DNA of 64,000 nt from assembly GCA_029204225.1 (NCBI GenBank), contig CM055102.1:32048607-32112606 (forward strand), given 5' to 3'. The stretch is from Diphasiastrum complanatum (taxonomy: Eukaryota > Streptophyta > Lycopodiopsida > Lycopodiales > Lycopodiaceae). Positions 63,131 through 64,000 of the stretch are shown piece after piece; the stretch's first letter is position 1, and the number at the start of each line of letters is the position of its first letter. The translations under genes and the position numbers were made by a program. The notes below the pieces were generated by a model that had not been told where the DNA came from, did no database searches, and saw only the letters and a list, made by a program, of their open reading frames with translations.

Positions 63131-64000
63131 TTGTATTCATTCATTATCACCTTGGCTTGGGGGTGAAGTGGTTAGGGTATTGACTAGCCATTTCCTATTG
63201 GTTGGCTGGTTTTGCTCCACAAGTGTCCTTTTGCTTTGCATGTGACAAGATTATTGAAGATCTTCACGTGGCGATCGTTATAAAAACTATAGTCTATGAG
63301 GCCATGAATTAGGCCATGAATCCCCACAACTCCACAACTCGTGACTCAGGGCCTACTTGACAAGTAAGAATATTTCGTTTTTCTTTTTTATGAAAATTTG
63401 AAAAGTACTTTGTAATTCATTTAAAGTCATTGTTCATGGAGATAATTGTTGATAGTTTTTGGCGATTTAACTTCTATAAACATGCATTTTACATAGAAAA
63501 TGATGATAAAATATTTGTACATGGTTAAGGACCATTTCATGTATGGAACTAAACAATTGTCTTTCTCTCTCACAACTAGTCACACAAGCACATAGAATTG
63601 ATTGTAACTTGATCAACAAATGATCACACCTCAATAGAATGAATCTTTGAATCAAAAGAACTTGAAAACACTCTTGAAAAGCTCTGAAAACCTTTTCCAC
63701 AAGAAATCCTATTCAATCTTTGAAAATTCACAAAAACACATACTATTGAAAAAACCAAAATCTATATGCAAAATTAGCAATCTGGATAAAGATTCTATTA
63801 GAATGCATCTTTCTCCACCATATAAACTTTTGATCTCAATGATAAAATCACTAGAAATAAAAATCGGCTAGTTTGGAATCAATTTGACCTAAAATGCGCA
63901 TAAGATCACGAAGATCAAACTTCTACACATGAAATTGTTCGATTTGATCAAGGATCCTCTATCTCTCACTAGATTTAGTGGCACAGTCAAATCCTTTGAA
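63131..64000. other. No gene recognised
   Basis: The last 870 bp. From about 63590 to 64000 the base composition and phrases such as GATCACGAAGATCAAACTTCTACACAT resemble the leader of J (33230-33480, with GATCACAAAGATCCAATTTCTACACAT), so this may be the leader of another minus-strand copia whose LTR lies beyond the window. Confidence 0.4.

Overview
This window is nuclear DNA of a land plant, AT-rich and built almost entirely of transposable elements. The evidence is Ty1/copia and Ty3/gypsy LTR retrotransposons with plant-type initiator-tRNA-Met primer sites, GT-AG introns in the few non-retroelement genes, SWIM-zinc-finger transposase remnants, GA microsatellites and degenerate minisatellites. 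The species cannot be named. I saw no convincing single-copy host gene, no rRNA or tRNA gene and no CRISPR array.

Layout (letters are my own names; most copia elements lie on the minus strand). A (1-4174): minus copia cut by the window edge; its 5' LTR carries a solo LTR (3407-4088). C (5258-5775, 12018-13640): degenerate copia whose 3' LTR is split by B. B (5776-12012): complete young copia with 737-bp LTRs, TSD AAAGC and an intact 1347-residue polyprotein. 13640-18760: a patchwork of copia leader, a gag stub, an LTR with primer site, element D (15945-17777), and the second half of copia E behind the tail of an F-type LTR. 18800-22400: no genes, but a GC-rich palindrome, a degenerate minisatellite and a GA tract. 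22430-24400: gypsy gag/protease remnant with a 3' LTR. L (24429-26863): 5' half of a minus copia. K (27660-28337, 34204-34753): old plus copia split by J (28338-34198), a complete young copia with 653-bp LTRs, TSD AAAAG and an intact 1316-residue polyprotein.

35037-36103: copia gag/protease fragment of the B family (N). 36300-37655: intron-bearing gene remnant of unknown function. H (37716-41373): deleted minus copia. 41385-42827 and 55530-57358: two copies of a segment encoding a SWIM zinc finger. 43980-45329: a multi-exon unknown gene. F (45855-47660): truncated minus copia with a 252-bp LTR, inserted in copia E (47661-49191 plus 55120-55311). G (49192-55114): complete but frameshifted copia with 275-bp LTRs and TSD TGTAT, inserted in the 5' LTR of E. 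57634-60353: a degenerate multi-exon gene resembling an unclassified transposase. 60999-63130: pieces of Ty3/gypsy elements on both strands, including a chromodomain end next to its LTR.

The genes do not form a pathway. Each intact copia polyprotein supplies capsid/nucleocapsid, protease, integrase, reverse transcriptase and RNase H for its own element, and the history is one of repeated nested insertion. Points most worth a second look: the transposase-like gene at 57.6-60.4 kb beside the SWIM segment; CCAAT boxes spaced about 33 bp apart in two LTR families; LTR-supplied stop codons in J and H; an antisense ORF kept in the leaders of F and G; and the two halves of an E-plus-F composite lying 30 kb apart in opposite orientation. 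All similarities were judged by eye without database searches.
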